A DNA stretch of 64,000 nt. Source: Shewanella sp. KX20019. Its GTDB lineage: Bacteria > Pseudomonadota > Gammaproteobacteria > Enterobacterales > Shewanellaceae. Where the stretch lies: positions 310,001 through 374,000 of the forward strand of contig NZ_CP068437.1 of assembly GCF_016757755.1 (NCBI RefSeq). Direction: 5' to 3'. Below the pieces are notes generated by a model, which was not told where the DNA came from, ran no database searches, and saw only the letters and a list, made by a program, of their open reading frames with translations. Below, one piece after another: positions 51,504 through 60,824 of the stretch; the first letter of the stretch is position 1; each line of letters starts with the position of its first letter. Position numbers and translations under genes: made by a program.

Positions 51504-52196
51504 ATGATTCGATTTGAGCAAGTCAGTAAAGTTTATTCCGGCGGTCAAAAAGCCTTGTCGGATGTGAACTTTCATTTAAAGCGTGGCGAAATGGCGTTTC
51601 TAACCGGTCACTCAGGTGCGGGTAAGAGCACCTTGCTCAAGTTGATCACGGTGATCGAGCGTGCCAATGGCGGTAAAGTGTCCATTAATGGCCATGATAT
51701 TGCCAAGCTGCGGCGCTCTCAAGTGCCTTACTTGCGTCGTGATATCGGTATGATTTTTCAAAACCATCACTTATTAATGGAAAAAAGCGTGTTTGACAAT
51801 GTTGCGCTACCGTTAATTATCGAAGGATTTTCTCACGGTGAGATCCGTAAGCGGGTTGCTGGTGCACTCGATATGGTGGGGCTTTATGGTAAAGAGCGAC
51901 ATAGTCCGATCATGCTTTCTGGCGGTGAGCAGCAACGTGTAGGCATTGCCCGCGCGATTGTGAACAAACCGCCACTATTACTTGCCGATGAACCTACAGG
52001 TAACTTAGACCCTAAATTATCGATGGATATACTGCGCTTATTTGAAACCTTTAATGATTCAGGTACCACAGTGCTGATCGCAACACATGATTTGGGTCTT
52101 ATTGCACGGATGAAATATCGTACATTAACGCTTAAGCAGGGTCGTGTGCTTGGCGCTCAAGAGTTAGACCAAACAGACACCTTAAGTGGGTACTGA
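51504..52196 (+). CDS. ftsE: Cell division ABC transporter ATPase FtsE
   Basis: 230 residues. Walker A GHSGAGKST, Q-loop MIFQNHHLL, ABC signature LSGGEQQRVGIARA, Walker B LLLADEPTG and the switch His in IATHDLGL. FtsE with FtsX forms a divisome complex that activates periplasmic amidases through EnvC. The ATG at 51504 starts MIRFEQVSKVYSGGQ as expected. Five bases before ftsX in the ftsY-ftsE-ftsX-rpoH cluster. Confidence 0.97.
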   Translation: MIRFEQVSKVYSGGQKALSDVNFHLKRGEMAFLTGHSGAGKSTLLKLITVIERANGGKVSINGHDIAKLRRSQVPYLRRDIGMIFQNHHLLMEKSVFDNVALPLIIEGFSHGEIRKRVAGALDMVGLYGKERHSPIMLSGGEQQRVGIARAIVNKPPLLLADEPTGNLDPKLSMDILRLFETFNDSGTTVLIATHDLGLIARMKYRTLTLKQGRVLGAQELDQTDTLSGY

Positions 52197-52201
52197 GGAT
52201 T

Positions 52202-53170
52202 ATGATGAATAAGCAGTCTCAGTTAACTCGCAGTAAATTGCCGATTTCAGGCCAAATCGTAATGTTTTTTATTCGCCACATTCAACACGCAATGGCGAGC
52301 TTGGGTGAATTATGGCGTAACCCCATTTCATCATTAATGACAATGGCGGTACTTGGGGTCAGCCTCAGTTTACCTGCAGCGTTGCAAGTGCTGGTTAAAA
52401 ATGCCGAAACCATTACTCAATCGTGGAACAGTGCCGCCGAAATATCGCTCTTTGTTGATGAGGGACGTAGCGAAAAAAGTATTCAGAGTTTAATCGCTCG
52501 CCTAAAGGTATATCCCGAGGTGGCAGAGATACATTATATCAATCGCGATCAAGCCTTAGAGGAGTTTCAACGACTTTCCGGCTTCGGCGAGGCGTTATCC
52601 TATTTAGACGCGAATCCACTTCCAGCCGTCGTGATGGTGACGCCTAGCTTAAAATACTCTAGCCCTACTGGCGCTAGAGAGTTACTGAGAAAACTTGAGC
52701 AGGAAGCTGAAGTGAGTTTTGGCCGACTTGATATTGAATGGTTAGAACGCCTGCAAGCTGTGGTTCGTTTACTTGAACGCACTGTATTGGCAATTGCAGC
52801 GCTACTGGTGTTAGCGGTTGTACTTGTTATTGGTAACACGATTCGTCTAGCGATTATGAATCGACGCACCGAAATTGAGGTGATGAAGCTTGTTGGTGCC
52901 ACAGAAGCCTTTATACAAAGGCCCTTTCTTTATACCGGTATTTGGTTCGGGATCATTGGTGGCATATTGGCCTGGGTTATTATTAATTTACTGGTGTGGT
53001 ATTTAGACTCTGCACTGGCTGAACTGCTTGGTTTATATGGCAGCGAACTGCATATGGAGTCTCTGACATTAGCAGAGCTTGGGCAGCTGGTTTTATTAGC
53101 TTCCTTTCTAGGTTGGCTTGGTTCATACCTCTCGGTACGCCAGCACCTACGGGCTATTGAACCTTCTTAG
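52202..53170 (+). CDS. ftsX: Cell division protein FtsX
   Basis: 322 residues with four membrane helices (one at about 40-62, three from about 195 on). Periplasmic domain with SLFVDEGRSEKSIQSLIARL and NRDQALEEFQRLSGFGEAL; conserved IRLAIMNRRTEIEVMKLVGATEAFIQRPFLY is shortened to IRLAIMNRRTEIEVMKLVGA, in the cytoplasmic loop that contacts FtsE. Transmits ATPase cycles to EnvC. Immediately follows ftsE. Confidence 0.96.
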   Translation: MMNKQSQLTRSKLPISGQIVMFFIRHIQHAMASLGELWRNPISSLMTMAVLGVSLSLPAALQVLVKNAETITQSWNSAAEISLFVDEGRSEKSIQSLIARLKVYPEVAEIHYINRDQALEEFQRLSGFGEALSYLDANPLPAVVMVTPSLKYSSPTGARELLRKLEQEAEVSFGRLDIEWLERLQAVVRLLERTVLAIAALLVLAVVLVIGNTIRLAIMNRRTEIEVMKLVGATEAFIQRPFLYTGIWFGIIGGILAWVIINLLVWYLDSALAELLGLYGSELHMESLTLAELGQLVLLASFLGWLGSYLSVRQHLRAIEPS

Positions 53171-53377
53171 AGATAGAAGTACTGGATTGGCAAAGATGAA
53201 CTATCCTTCATTTGCGTTGTCTTTATGTAGGTGTAAAAATTCAACTGTACATATTAGACAACGCCGATGGTTGACATATTCTGTCAATTAGTCGATAGTT
53301 CTCAGTCCATCTCAATAGAGGTGTGATTTTCAGGTTTAGTTAGACCGTAGTATTGGTAATAAGTAGTAGGAGCGTGA

Positions 53378-54235
53378 ATGACAGATCAAACGCAAACAAT
53401 GGCCCTTATGGTTCCTCAAAGTAGTGGAAGCCTCGAGTCTTATGTTCACTCTGCACATAGAATTTCTATGTTGGATGCAGAGGAAGAGCATGAGCTAGCG
53501 AAGCGTCTGCAGGAAACTGGTGACCTACAAGCTGCGAAAAAACTGATTATGTCGCACTTGCGCTTCGTGGTACATGTTGCAAAAGGCTACTCTGGATACG
53601 GTTTACCCCAAGCCGACTTGATTCAAGAGGGCAATATTGGCTTGATGAAAGCCGTAAAGCGTTTTGACCCCGATGTGGGTGTTCGCTTGGTATCATTTGC
53701 CGTGCATTGGATCAAAGCCGAAATTCATGAATATGTGCTTAAAAACTGGCGCATAGTTAAGGTTGCAACTACAAAAGCACAACGTAAGTTGTTCTTTAAT
53801 CTTCGTAAAACTAAAAAGCGTCTTGGCTGGTTTAGTGATAATGAAGTGGGTATGGTTGCCGAGAGCCTAGGAGTCTCAAAAGCGGACGTGACCGAAATGG
53901 AGTCACGGATGGCTGCTCAAGATCCGGCGTTCGATTTAGCCAGCGATAACGACGATGAAAAAGATTATGCGCCTATGCATTACCTTGAAGATCATTCATC
54001 TGATTTGGCTAGCCAAGTTGAAAATGACAACTGGGAACAAAACAACCAAGACCGCCTGCTTTCAGCTATCAAGACACTTGATGAGCGTAGTCAGCACATT
54101 CTTCAGGCTCGTTGGTTAAATGAAGACAAAACCACGCTACAAGAGTTAGCGAGCACTTATCAAGTATCGGCAGAACGCATCCGACAACTTGAAAAGAACG
54201 CGATGAACAAACTAAAAGGACGAATGGAAGCTTAA
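53378..54235 (+). CDS. rpoH: Heat-shock sigma factor RpoH (sigma-32)
   Basis: 285 residues. Region 1.2/2: MLDAEEEHELAKRLQETGDL and GLPQADLIQEGNIGLMKAVK; region 2.4 VRLVSFAVHWIKAEIHEYVL; the RpoH box QRKLFFNLRKTKKRLGW; region 4.2 TLQELASTYQVSAERIRQLE. Directs RNA polymerase to heat-shock promoters. AGGAG lies before the ATG. The 207-bp gap after ftsX probably holds its own promoters. A strong terminator follows. Confidence 0.97.
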   Translation: MTDQTQTMALMVPQSSGSLESYVHSAHRISMLDAEEEHELAKRLQETGDLQAAKKLIMSHLRFVVHVAKGYSGYGLPQADLIQEGNIGLMKAVKRFDPDVGVRLVSFAVHWIKAEIHEYVLKNWRIVKVATTKAQRKLFFNLRKTKKRLGWFSDNEVGMVAESLGVSKADVTEMESRMAAQDPAFDLASDNDDEKDYAPMHYLEDHSSDLASQVENDNWEQNNQDRLLSAIKTLDERSQHILQARWLNEDKTTLQELASTYQVSAERIRQLEKNAMNKLKGRMEA

Positions 54236-54254
54236 GGCTTTTGTTGGTACTAAT

Positions 54255-54281
54255 TAAAACCTGCTACGGCAGGTTTTTTTA
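54255..54281 (+). terminator. Terminator of rpoH
   Basis: AAACCTGC-TA-CGGCAGGTTT followed by T6, about 20 bp after the rpoH stop. Confidence 0.9.
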
Positions 54282-54405
54282 TGTCTGGAACATTTATGCC
54301 TAAAGCCCATGGATGGATAGCTTTCGGCTTTATGTCTGGAACATTTATGCCTAAAGCCCATGGATGGATAGCTTTCGGCTTTATGTCTGGAATATATTCC
54401 AGACA
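54281..54405. repeat. 51-bp tandem repeat after rpoH
   Basis: ATGTCTGGAACATTTATGCC recurs at 54281, 54332 and (diverging) 54383, a 51-bp period over about 2.4 units. Contains CCATGGATGG and GCTTTCGGC. An antisense frame reads PDIKPKAIHPWALGINV repeatedly but does not look like a gene. Confidence 0.88.
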
Positions 54406-54763
54406 TTGTTTTTTGAAATCAAGCTGCGCTTGATAAAGGTCGTGGCGCTTCGCTCCACATTGGTAATGCATCAAGCTGTGCTTGACCAGAGTCGTGGGAT
54501 TCCATCCCACACCCGGCCAAGAAGGGGTCAACAGCAACCCCCTCTTGGATCACCCCTGCCGCCCCAGACGAAGTTGTCTCCCTCGTACTTATGGATAAAT
54601 CACTAACGCTTCCGATGGGGCATCCTGCCCCGCGAAGGCTAACCCGACATCCCTGTCGAACTTACGTGATTTATTCCAACGTACTTCGGCTACTTCGATG
54701 GGGAATAGGTGTTTTTTGTTCGTTTAGGTATGGAATCTAACTGTTGAGTTCCTATTCTTAAAC

Positions 54764-54835
54764 TCAAATTCCTAATGGATGCGCTTTTTGAAACCCAGTG
54801 TAGATACGGCTTAGGCCTTTGATGGCATGGATGCC
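54764..54835 (-). pseudogene. Decayed copy of the 53-aa repeat ORF
   Basis: The minus strand reads GIHAIKGLSRIYTGFQKAHP then a stop, matching GIHA...FKGLSRIYTGFEKR of the intact ORF at 16526. DNA identity is high over AAAGGCC.AAGCCGTATCTACAC. There is no start codon in frame near the expected place. Same order of neighbouring motifs as at 16.3-17.0 kb. Confidence 0.6.
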
Positions 54836-55089
54836 ATCGTAGAGCCCACAGGGCCAATTCTGTTCCATACAGAATTTGGCATTTCCTCCGTCCCTGGAGG
54901 TCAGGTGTGCTTGCGGCGAGCCTTAGTTGCGTCTGCACATACGCCAGCTGCAAGCAATTGGAACCACTGTGGCTGAGGGGGTTCTTCTCTGCTGAAGATA
55001 CGGCAGATAAAAGTAGTGAGCAGGAAACTCACGAGGTATATCAAGCGGAGTTTGATTGGAATGTCACAAGTTGATTGTAATTCAACTCA

Positions 55090-56568
55090 CTATTTCGCTA
55101 GAAGAACCGCTGCAATGATCTGTTTCCGTACGACTTTAATGCCTACATTGGCGACATCTGGCCATGGGTAATAACACCTTGGCCGCTTGAAACGGGCTAT
55201 TTTGTCGGCGAGAAATACAGTTAACTCTGCTTCGGTCGGCATCTTGTCAGCGTGCTTATTCAATTTGCTCTTATCAAGCTTGAGAGTAGCGACGGGCAGG
55301 TGACCAAATTTTGCATCGGCTTGAGCGAAGACGATGGCGTCATCAATCAATGGATGTAGCTTTAACGCGGTTTCTACCTCTTCTGGCTGCAGGTTTTCCC
55401 CACCGCAAACAAACATGTTATCTAAACGGCCGTCAATGCAGAGGTTATCGTTTTTATCCCAATGCCCTAAGTCAGTACTTGGAAACCAGCCTTTTGTCTC
55501 TAATGAACTTCCTAGAGGCTTGTAAAGGCCATCGAGGCTAAGATAGCCGAGAAACAGACATTCGCCTCTTAGCCATATCTCCCCGTCGACTATTTTTAGC
55601 TCTCGCTGAGGTAACAGTTGGCCGCTTGAGCGATCTGTGCGGGCAATGCCGGTGGTGATCTGTGAGCTCATCTCAGTCATGCCATAACTGGTGAAGGCGT
55701 TAATATTGAGGTTGCTGAGTTGGTCCAATAGACTGGCTGAAATTGCGCCACCACCGAGTAGCATCGCTTTGACTTGGCTTAAGCAGTCAATGTCAGCTTT
55801 AAGCAACTGTTGTAGCTGCGCGCTGACTAAAGACAAGTGGCTGACTCTGTCTCTGGTTAACTGCTCTGCAAGAGCTATCGACTTGTCTTCAAATACCACA
55901 CCCGCGCCAGCTAGTGCGCAGCGATTGAGGATAGCGAGTCCACCAATATGAAATAGTGGCAGCGACAGTAACCAGCTATCTTCTGCTGAGATGTCAATCA
56001 GCGTTTTAGAGCCTTTGGCGCTGGCAATATGGTTATGCAAGCTATGTACGGCCGCTTTAGGCAAGCCTGTACTGCCAGAGGTTAGAATGGCATTTACCGC
56101 GTGTTGCGAATTGATCTCTGGCGCTGGTTGCTGGCTTTGTTGCTTGAAATTCAGCACTAATAACTGAGTGCTATCTGTACCGAGTGTCAGTAGGGCGGTT
56201 TCTAGCCTAGGTAGTCGTGCTTGTGTGCTGGTGGGCAACCAAAAGTAGCGGTATTGATGAGCTTGGATAAGCTCAATAATTTGTACCTGTGCAAAGCGCG
56301 GAGAGATAGGGCAAAACAGCAAACCACTGTCGACACAGGCCCAATAAAGCGTGAGTAACTCAGGGCTATTATTAGCAACACAAGCAAGCCTATCACCGTG
56401 CTTTAATCCTGCTTGCTTAAGCTGTTCCCCGATTGCGATGACTTGCTGACTGAGCTGTTGGTAGCTGACAGTTTTGCCGTTAACGGTATAGGCGGTGGAG
56501 TCAGGTCGCTGCGCGGCAACCTGATGAATGGGGGGCAGTTTAACAGTGTCGGCAGGAGTATTCGGCAT
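55090..56568 (-). CDS. menE: o-Succinylbenzoate-CoA ligase MenE
   Basis: 492 residues, acyl-CoA synthetase (ANL) superfamily. Phosphate loop NAILTSGSTGLPKAAVHS, TSYGMTEMSSQ, the hinge region STDLGHWDKND / IDGRLDNMFVCGGENLQPEE and the C-terminal domain ending KVVRKQII. Activates o-succinylbenzoate with CoA in menaquinone synthesis. Last gene of menDHCE, six bases after menC. Confidence 0.93.
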   Translation of the reverse strand: MPNTPADTVKLPPIHQVAAQRPDSTAYTVNGKTVSYQQLSQQVIAIGEQLKQAGLKHGDRLACVANNSPELLTLYWACVDSGLLFCPISPRFAQVQIIELIQAHQYRYFWLPTSTQARLPRLETALLTLGTDSTQLLVLNFKQQSQQPAPEINSQHAVNAILTSGSTGLPKAAVHSLHNHIASAKGSKTLIDISAEDSWLLSLPLFHIGGLAILNRCALAGAGVVFEDKSIALAEQLTRDRVSHLSLVSAQLQQLLKADIDCLSQVKAMLLGGGAISASLLDQLSNLNINAFTSYGMTEMSSQITTGIARTDRSSGQLLPQRELKIVDGEIWLRGECLFLGYLSLDGLYKPLGSSLETKGWFPSTDLGHWDKNDNLCIDGRLDNMFVCGGENLQPEEVETALKLHPLIDDAIVFAQADAKFGHLPVATLKLDKSKLNKHADKMPTEAELTVFLADKIARFKRPRCYYPWPDVANVGIKVVRKQIIAAVLLAK

Positions 56569-56574
56569 AAAGAG

Positions 56575-57618
56575 CTAACCTAGTTCAAGCAGCTGTTGTA
56601 GATCATCTATTTGCAGGCATTTTGCTTTACCTGTGCTTTGCAGTAGATCTTGGCTAAAAGCGCTTAGGGTATCGATACCAGGGATCTCACCTGGGGTCAC
56701 AATGTCGGCCAAACGGCTAAGATCACTTATGCCTAGACTGGCTTCTAAGCTTGAACTCAATATTGAGCGCACCCCATGTTCATCGGCCAAATGCTGTAGG
56801 GACTGCAATTTGTCTAAACTACCCAGTAGCATAGGTTTGATGATAATGGCACACAGCCCTGCTTGCATCTCAAACTGATAGTGTGGGTCATTGAGTGACT
56901 CGTCTAATGCCCAAGGCGCTGCAATCGCTTGATAAAATGTTGGGTTATCGACAGCTTGTTTGCAAGGCTCCTCAATATACTCAATAGCATGCAAAGGGAT
57001 ACAAGCGATGAATTCGATGGCTTGTTGTAGCTCAAAGCCACGGTTTGCATCGAGCCTAAGTTTTAAATCCGGGCGTATGGCTAAGATCTGATGGATAAGT
57101 TTGATCTCATCCTCAAGTGATGTTTGTGCCACTTTTACTTTTACTGCATGTATATTCTCAGGTAGCGCCGCCACACGCTCGGCAACTACAGTTAACGGCT
57201 CATCTTGATTGCGGTAAATAAGCGGAATTGTACGAGCTTTAAGGCTGTGGCCATCGAGCTTCCCGCTAAGTTTGGCATGCAGTAAACTTAAGCCAAAAGC
57301 GACTGCGTTTTGCTCGGTCTTATCGGCAAGGTCAAGTAGCTTATCTGCTGGTTGTAGATGCAGCTGCGTCAGGTACTCACTGAGTTGCTTACTTGTTTGT
57401 GAAAGTGAATGCTGACTAAAACCGGTCAGTGGATTGCCATCAATATCAATACCCGACAGTGGTGCAATTTCAACTTGCTCCGTGCGCTCATGACTCCCTG
57501 AACTCATTGTCGCTGTAAGCACTAAACCGTGGCGTTGGTCGATGCGTTGCTTACCTACGGGTAATAATCTATCGAGATCAATACTGTATTGATGAAGGCT
57601 AAGTTTAGTGAGGATCAT
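56575..57618 (-). CDS. menC: o-Succinylbenzoate synthase MenC
   Basis: 347 residues, enolase superfamily. The catalytic Lys pair in HAVKVKVAQTSLE, metal ligands LRLDANRGFEL, EYIEEPCKQ and WALDESLND, and the second Lys in CAIIIKPMLLGS. Dehydrates SHCHC to o-succinylbenzoate. Its ATG overlaps the menH stop by one base (TAATG). Confidence 0.94.
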   Translation of the reverse strand: MILTKLSLHQYSIDLDRLLPVGKQRIDQRHGLVLTATMSSGSHERTEQVEIAPLSGIDIDGNPLTGFSQHSLSQTSKQLSEYLTQLHLQPADKLLDLADKTEQNAVAFGLSLLHAKLSGKLDGHSLKARTIPLIYRNQDEPLTVVAERVAALPENIHAVKVKVAQTSLEDEIKLIHQILAIRPDLKLRLDANRGFELQQAIEFIACIPLHAIEYIEEPCKQAVDNPTFYQAIAAPWALDESLNDPHYQFEMQAGLCAIIIKPMLLGSLDKLQSLQHLADEHGVRSILSSSLEASLGISDLSRLADIVTPGEIPGIDTLSAFSQDLLQSTGKAKCLQIDDLQQLLELG

Positions 57619-58427
57619 TACGTGGGCCCATTGGATGATTTTAGATTATATGAGGCTTGCTCAAGCAGCAGCATTACTTGTTTACTAAACGCTGCGGGGG
57701 CGGCGCTATGAACATTGTGGCCACTGGCTGCCATAGGGTGAATAGTGATTGGATATTGTTGCTGCCAGCGCTTCGCGAGTGCGAGAAATTTTTGGTCATC
57801 ACTTCCGGCAATAAAATAACATGGGGCAGAGATTATCTGTGGCGTGTCCCAAAGATCGGCTTGCTCTGCAAGTGATGTGGCTTGATAGCAGTTACCCAGT
57901 GCTGAGGCTTGATTAGCACTGCGCTGCTGGATCATTGCTTGGCGTTGTTTAGTTGTAAGATCGGTAAATACGGCTTGTTGGTACCAAAGCGTTAAAAAGT
58001 CCTCAATATCGAGGCTATTTAGTTTAGCTGCCCACTGTGCATCACTGGTTTTTCTCGCTGCTCTGTCATCCTCAGACTTAAGGCCTGGGTGGCACGACTC
58101 CAGCATTAAGCTGAGAATATTTTCAGGTGCATGCCGCGCAAGATGAAGTGCTATCCTGCCACCGAGCGAATAACCGATCAAGTGGTACTGCTTAATCTTG
58201 AGCTGTAAAAGTGTTTGTTGGATAAGCGAGGTGCAGGCATCAAAACCAGGTACAGGTAAGCTATTGTTTAGACTTTCGCCATGACCCGGAAGATCGATGC
58301 TAACGCAATAATATTGCTTAGCTAGCACCTCTATAACCGCTGTCCAATCCTCTTTACTGCCCAAAAAACCGTGCAACAGTACAATAACGGGTGCAGCGGG
58401 GTCGCCTTGGCATTGAGTTGCCAGCAT
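57618..58427 (-). CDS. menH: SHCHC synthase MenH
   Basis: 269-residue alpha/beta hydrolase. VIVLLHGFLGSKEDW, SIDLPGHGES, the nucleophile GYSLGGR, and a C-terminal His in AASGHNVHSAAP. Eliminates pyruvate from SEPHCHC to give SHCHC. Start overlaps the menD stop (TGATG), end overlaps menC. BioH at 8 kb is a related fold, but the men context settles this one. Confidence 0.92.
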   Translation of the reverse strand: MLATQCQGDPAAPVIVLLHGFLGSKEDWTAVIEVLAKQYYCVSIDLPGHGESLNNSLPVPGFDACTSLIQQTLLQLKIKQYHLIGYSLGGRIALHLARHAPENILSLMLESCHPGLKSEDDRAARKTSDAQWAAKLNSLDIEDFLTLWYQQAVFTDLTTKQRQAMIQQRSANQASALGNCYQATSLAEQADLWDTPQIISAPCYFIAGSDDQKFLALAKRWQQQYPITIHPMAASGHNVHSAAPAAFSKQVMLLLEQASYNLKSSNGPT

Positions 58428-60136
58428 CAGCCCTGTTTCACCCAGGTGGCGATATGGGCAATTTGATCACTGGCTTGGTTTTGTGACACGCTCACTTCGA
58501 TAACTGAAGGCCCTGCGTAGGTCATGGCATATTCGTAAGACTCGATAAAGTCATCGAGGTCATCGACTTGGTTGTAGGCTAAGCCGAACATGGCTGCACC
58601 AAAGCCAAATTCAAGACCATGGGATAAGCGATAGTAATCGCTGCGTAATTGTTCGTTAGGCACTGGCAGCAGGTTAAATATATTACCGCCATCATTATTA
58701 AGGATCACTATGATAAATGGACTGGTGACGCTGCGTGCAATCGCTAGTGAATTGAGATCATGTAGCTGTGAAATATCACCAATAACCAGTGTCGTTGGTT
58801 TTTTTTCCGCAATGGCAACGCCGCATGCCGTTGCGAGTAGCCCATCAATCCCCGAGGCGCCGCGATTGGTATAGACGGCTGCGTGCTCAGCAGTGATCGG
58901 AGCGAACATATCGAATAGTCTGACGGGCAGACTATTACCAATAAATAGCTGATGTTCACTGGTTTGGCGTTTGGCTATTGCGCGTATCGCCTGTGCTTCG
59001 CCGAATTCAGCATGATCGATTTGTTGTTGGTATAGGGTTTCTAGCGCTTCATTATGCTGCACTAAGGGTAATGCCCACTGTGCTTGAGATGAACGTGGCC
59101 AAGGCAACTGGCTAAAGGTGTTCGCCTGCGCAATCCATACCTGCTTAGCTTTATGATTTGGGTCTAGCCTTTGATGTTGTGGCAGAACTTGCCAGTAGTC
59201 CTTCCAGCTATGTTCACTTAAATAGCTCATCAAACGTTTTGATAAAATACGACCGCCAAAAACGATCACTTTTTCAGCTTGTGCTAGCAGCACCTGAGAT
59301 TTTGGTTGTAGTAACAGTTGGTCGATATTACCGATGGCAGCGCTACTTTGTCGAAGTTGTGATTGGGCATCGGTAACGATAGGCCAACCGAGCTTTATCG
59401 ATAGCGCGATCAGCTGTTCTGGTTGATGCTCTGGTGCCAATGTTGCTGCCACGATGATGCCTTTTCCATGGACAAACCTGGCCAGTGCGTCATGGGTCGG
59501 TAGCTGTGAAGCTGTTGGCGCTGCGTATTGGATATAGGGTGTATTCCCTTGTTGCCATTGAGTCACTGGCTTTAAGTAATCACTAAAATCGGCTTGAGGT
59601 GCTGTTGGGTAGAGTGGTTCGCGGTACATACAGTTAATATGCACTGGCTGTGTTTGATTGCTGACCGCATCATCGATAGCGCTTAATAGCGCAGCCGGGC
59701 TAATACTTATCTCTGGCGTGGGTAAACTGAGTGGCTTGGCGTATTGAGCGAAAATGGCTGGCTGAGTAATCGCTTGGTTAGCGCCGCAGTCGATAAGCTC
59801 TGGCGGGCGATCACCTGAAAGGACTATCAGTGGAACCTGCGTTAGCCAAGCTTCGATTACCGCTGGATATAGATTCGCAACTGCGGTGCCTGAGGTCGTG
59901 ATAATAGCCACCGGAGCGCCACTGGCCTTGGCTAAGCCTAGCGCCATAAAGCCTAAACCTCTTTCATCAAAGTGTAGATGTTGGCTCAGATTTTTTTGTT
60001 TCGCAGCCGCTAAGGTTAACGGCGTTGAGCGCGATCCCGGTGCCATACAGACATGTTTGACCCCTAGACGAGCAAGCTCCTCTAAGATTAACGTTCCCCA
60101 AAGCAAGTTTAATTCAGCCGTATGTTCAGTTTGCAT
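58427..60136 (-). CDS. menD: SEPHCHC synthase MenD
   Basis: 569 residues, thiamine diphosphate enzyme. N-terminal APGSRSTPLTLAA, HFDERGLGFMALGLAKASG and TTSGTAVANLYPAVIEA; ThDP-binding GASGIDGLLATACGVA and VIGDISQLHDLNSLA...NNDGGNIF. Adds 2-oxoglutarate to isochorismate, the first committed step of menaquinone synthesis. First gene of menDHCE; menF, menB and menA are not in the window. Confidence 0.96.
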   Translation of the reverse strand: MQTEHTAELNLLWGTLILEELARLGVKHVCMAPGSRSTPLTLAAAKQKNLSQHLHFDERGLGFMALGLAKASGAPVAIITTSGTAVANLYPAVIEAWLTQVPLIVLSGDRPPELIDCGANQAITQPAIFAQYAKPLSLPTPEISISPAALLSAIDDAVSNQTQPVHINCMYREPLYPTAPQADFSDYLKPVTQWQQGNTPYIQYAAPTASQLPTHDALARFVHGKGIIVAATLAPEHQPEQLIALSIKLGWPIVTDAQSQLRQSSAAIGNIDQLLLQPKSQVLLAQAEKVIVFGGRILSKRLMSYLSEHSWKDYWQVLPQHQRLDPNHKAKQVWIAQANTFSQLPWPRSSQAQWALPLVQHNEALETLYQQQIDHAEFGEAQAIRAIAKRQTSEHQLFIGNSLPVRLFDMFAPITAEHAAVYTNRGASGIDGLLATACGVAIAEKKPTTLVIGDISQLHDLNSLAIARSVTSPFIIVILNNDGGNIFNLLPVPNEQLRSDYYRLSHGLEFGFGAAMFGLAYNQVDDLDDFIESYEYAMTYAGPSVIEVSVSQNQASDQIAHIATWVKQG

Positions 60137-60248
60137 AAATAATTACCATCCCAATGATAATGTTAGTTTAACTTGCTTTAGCGCAAAGGAATATGATCGG
60201 CTCCGGTTTTCTTAAACCTGTAAGCTAACGTTAAACGGCTAATGAAGA

Positions 60249-60680
60249 TTATCGACCTTGATTGTCTATCCATTCACTCATCACTACATGGGTTTTAATT
60301 TTAGTAATATCGGGCAGAGCGTCGATAAACTCGCGGATCTCATGTAGGCGTTTCATCGACGCGGCATTAACATATACCAATAGATCCATATCGCCAGTGA
60401 TGCCTTTACAAGTGACTATTTCCGGGATGGTGTGGAATATCTTGACGATATCGGCACAGTAAGCGCATTTATGACGGATCTCAAAGTAAGCTGAGACTCC
60501 CTCTGTTTGCGATGCACTCAATATCACTTGGTATCCACGAATAGTGCCTGATGCCTCCATCTTTTTTATTCGCTCAGTGACAGCCGAGCGTGATAGATTC
60601 ACCTCTGCAGCAATATCCGAGATACTGCGGCGGGCATCTGTTCTTAGAGCGCTTAAAATAGCATTATCAAACTTGTCCAT
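60249..60680 (-). CDS. Lrp/AsnC family transcriptional regulator
   Basis: 143 residues. N-terminal HTH (DNAILSALRTDARRSISDIA, VNLSRSAVTERIKKMEASG) and C-terminal RAM ligand-binding domain (SAYFEIRHKCAYC, CKGITGDMDLLVYVNAASMK). Unusual are the CAYC and CKG cysteines in the RAM domain. The ATG at 60680 with GGAATTG upstream is chosen. Divergent from the YjeH-like exporter, the standard arrangement for an Lrp regulator controlling an amino acid exporter. Confidence 0.9.
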   Translation of the reverse strand: MDKFDNAILSALRTDARRSISDIAAEVNLSRSAVTERIKKMEASGTIRGYQVILSASQTEGVSAYFEIRHKCAYCADIVKIFHTIPEIVTCKGITGDMDLLVYVNAASMKRLHEIREFIDALPDITKIKTHVVMSEWIDNQGR

Positions 60681-60824
60681 GTTCAATTCCAACATTATGA
60701 CTGAAGTTAATTAAAATACCGGCAAAATGACGGTATGTTTGGTGAGGTTGACGGCAAATAAGCGCAGAATGCTACTGAGTCTAAAACTATAATAGAACCA
60801 TTACAAACTAGAGTTTATAAGACA

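Larger units (their letters stand above)
54236..55089. other. 850-bp non-genic block with repeats
   Basis: Between rpoH and menE. Holds the rpoH terminator, the 51-bp tandem repeat, a palindrome around CCAAGAAGGGG ... CCCCCTCTTGG (54513-54548), GCCCCAGACGAAGTTGTCT (54561-54579, related to 17 kb), GGGGCATCCTGCCCC (54616-54630), and a decayed copy of the small repeat ORF (54764-54835, minus). The last 50 bp contain a weak AGTTGA/TCAACT hairpin after menE. Confidence 0.6.

Noticed and set aside
54281..54405. CRISPR array or integron attC sites
   Set aside because: Contiguous 51-bp units, no spacers, no cas or integrase gene in the window.
54250..54537. Minus-strand frame with repeated PDIKPKAIHPWALG units
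   Set aside because: Starts in a repeat-rich block, lacks a ribosome-binding site, ends inside the rpoH terminator and owes its length to the 51-bp repeat.
54690..54953. 87-codon minus-strand frame
   Set aside because: Overlaps, in a different frame, the decayed GLSRIYTGF copy; no start signal and no recognisable protein character.
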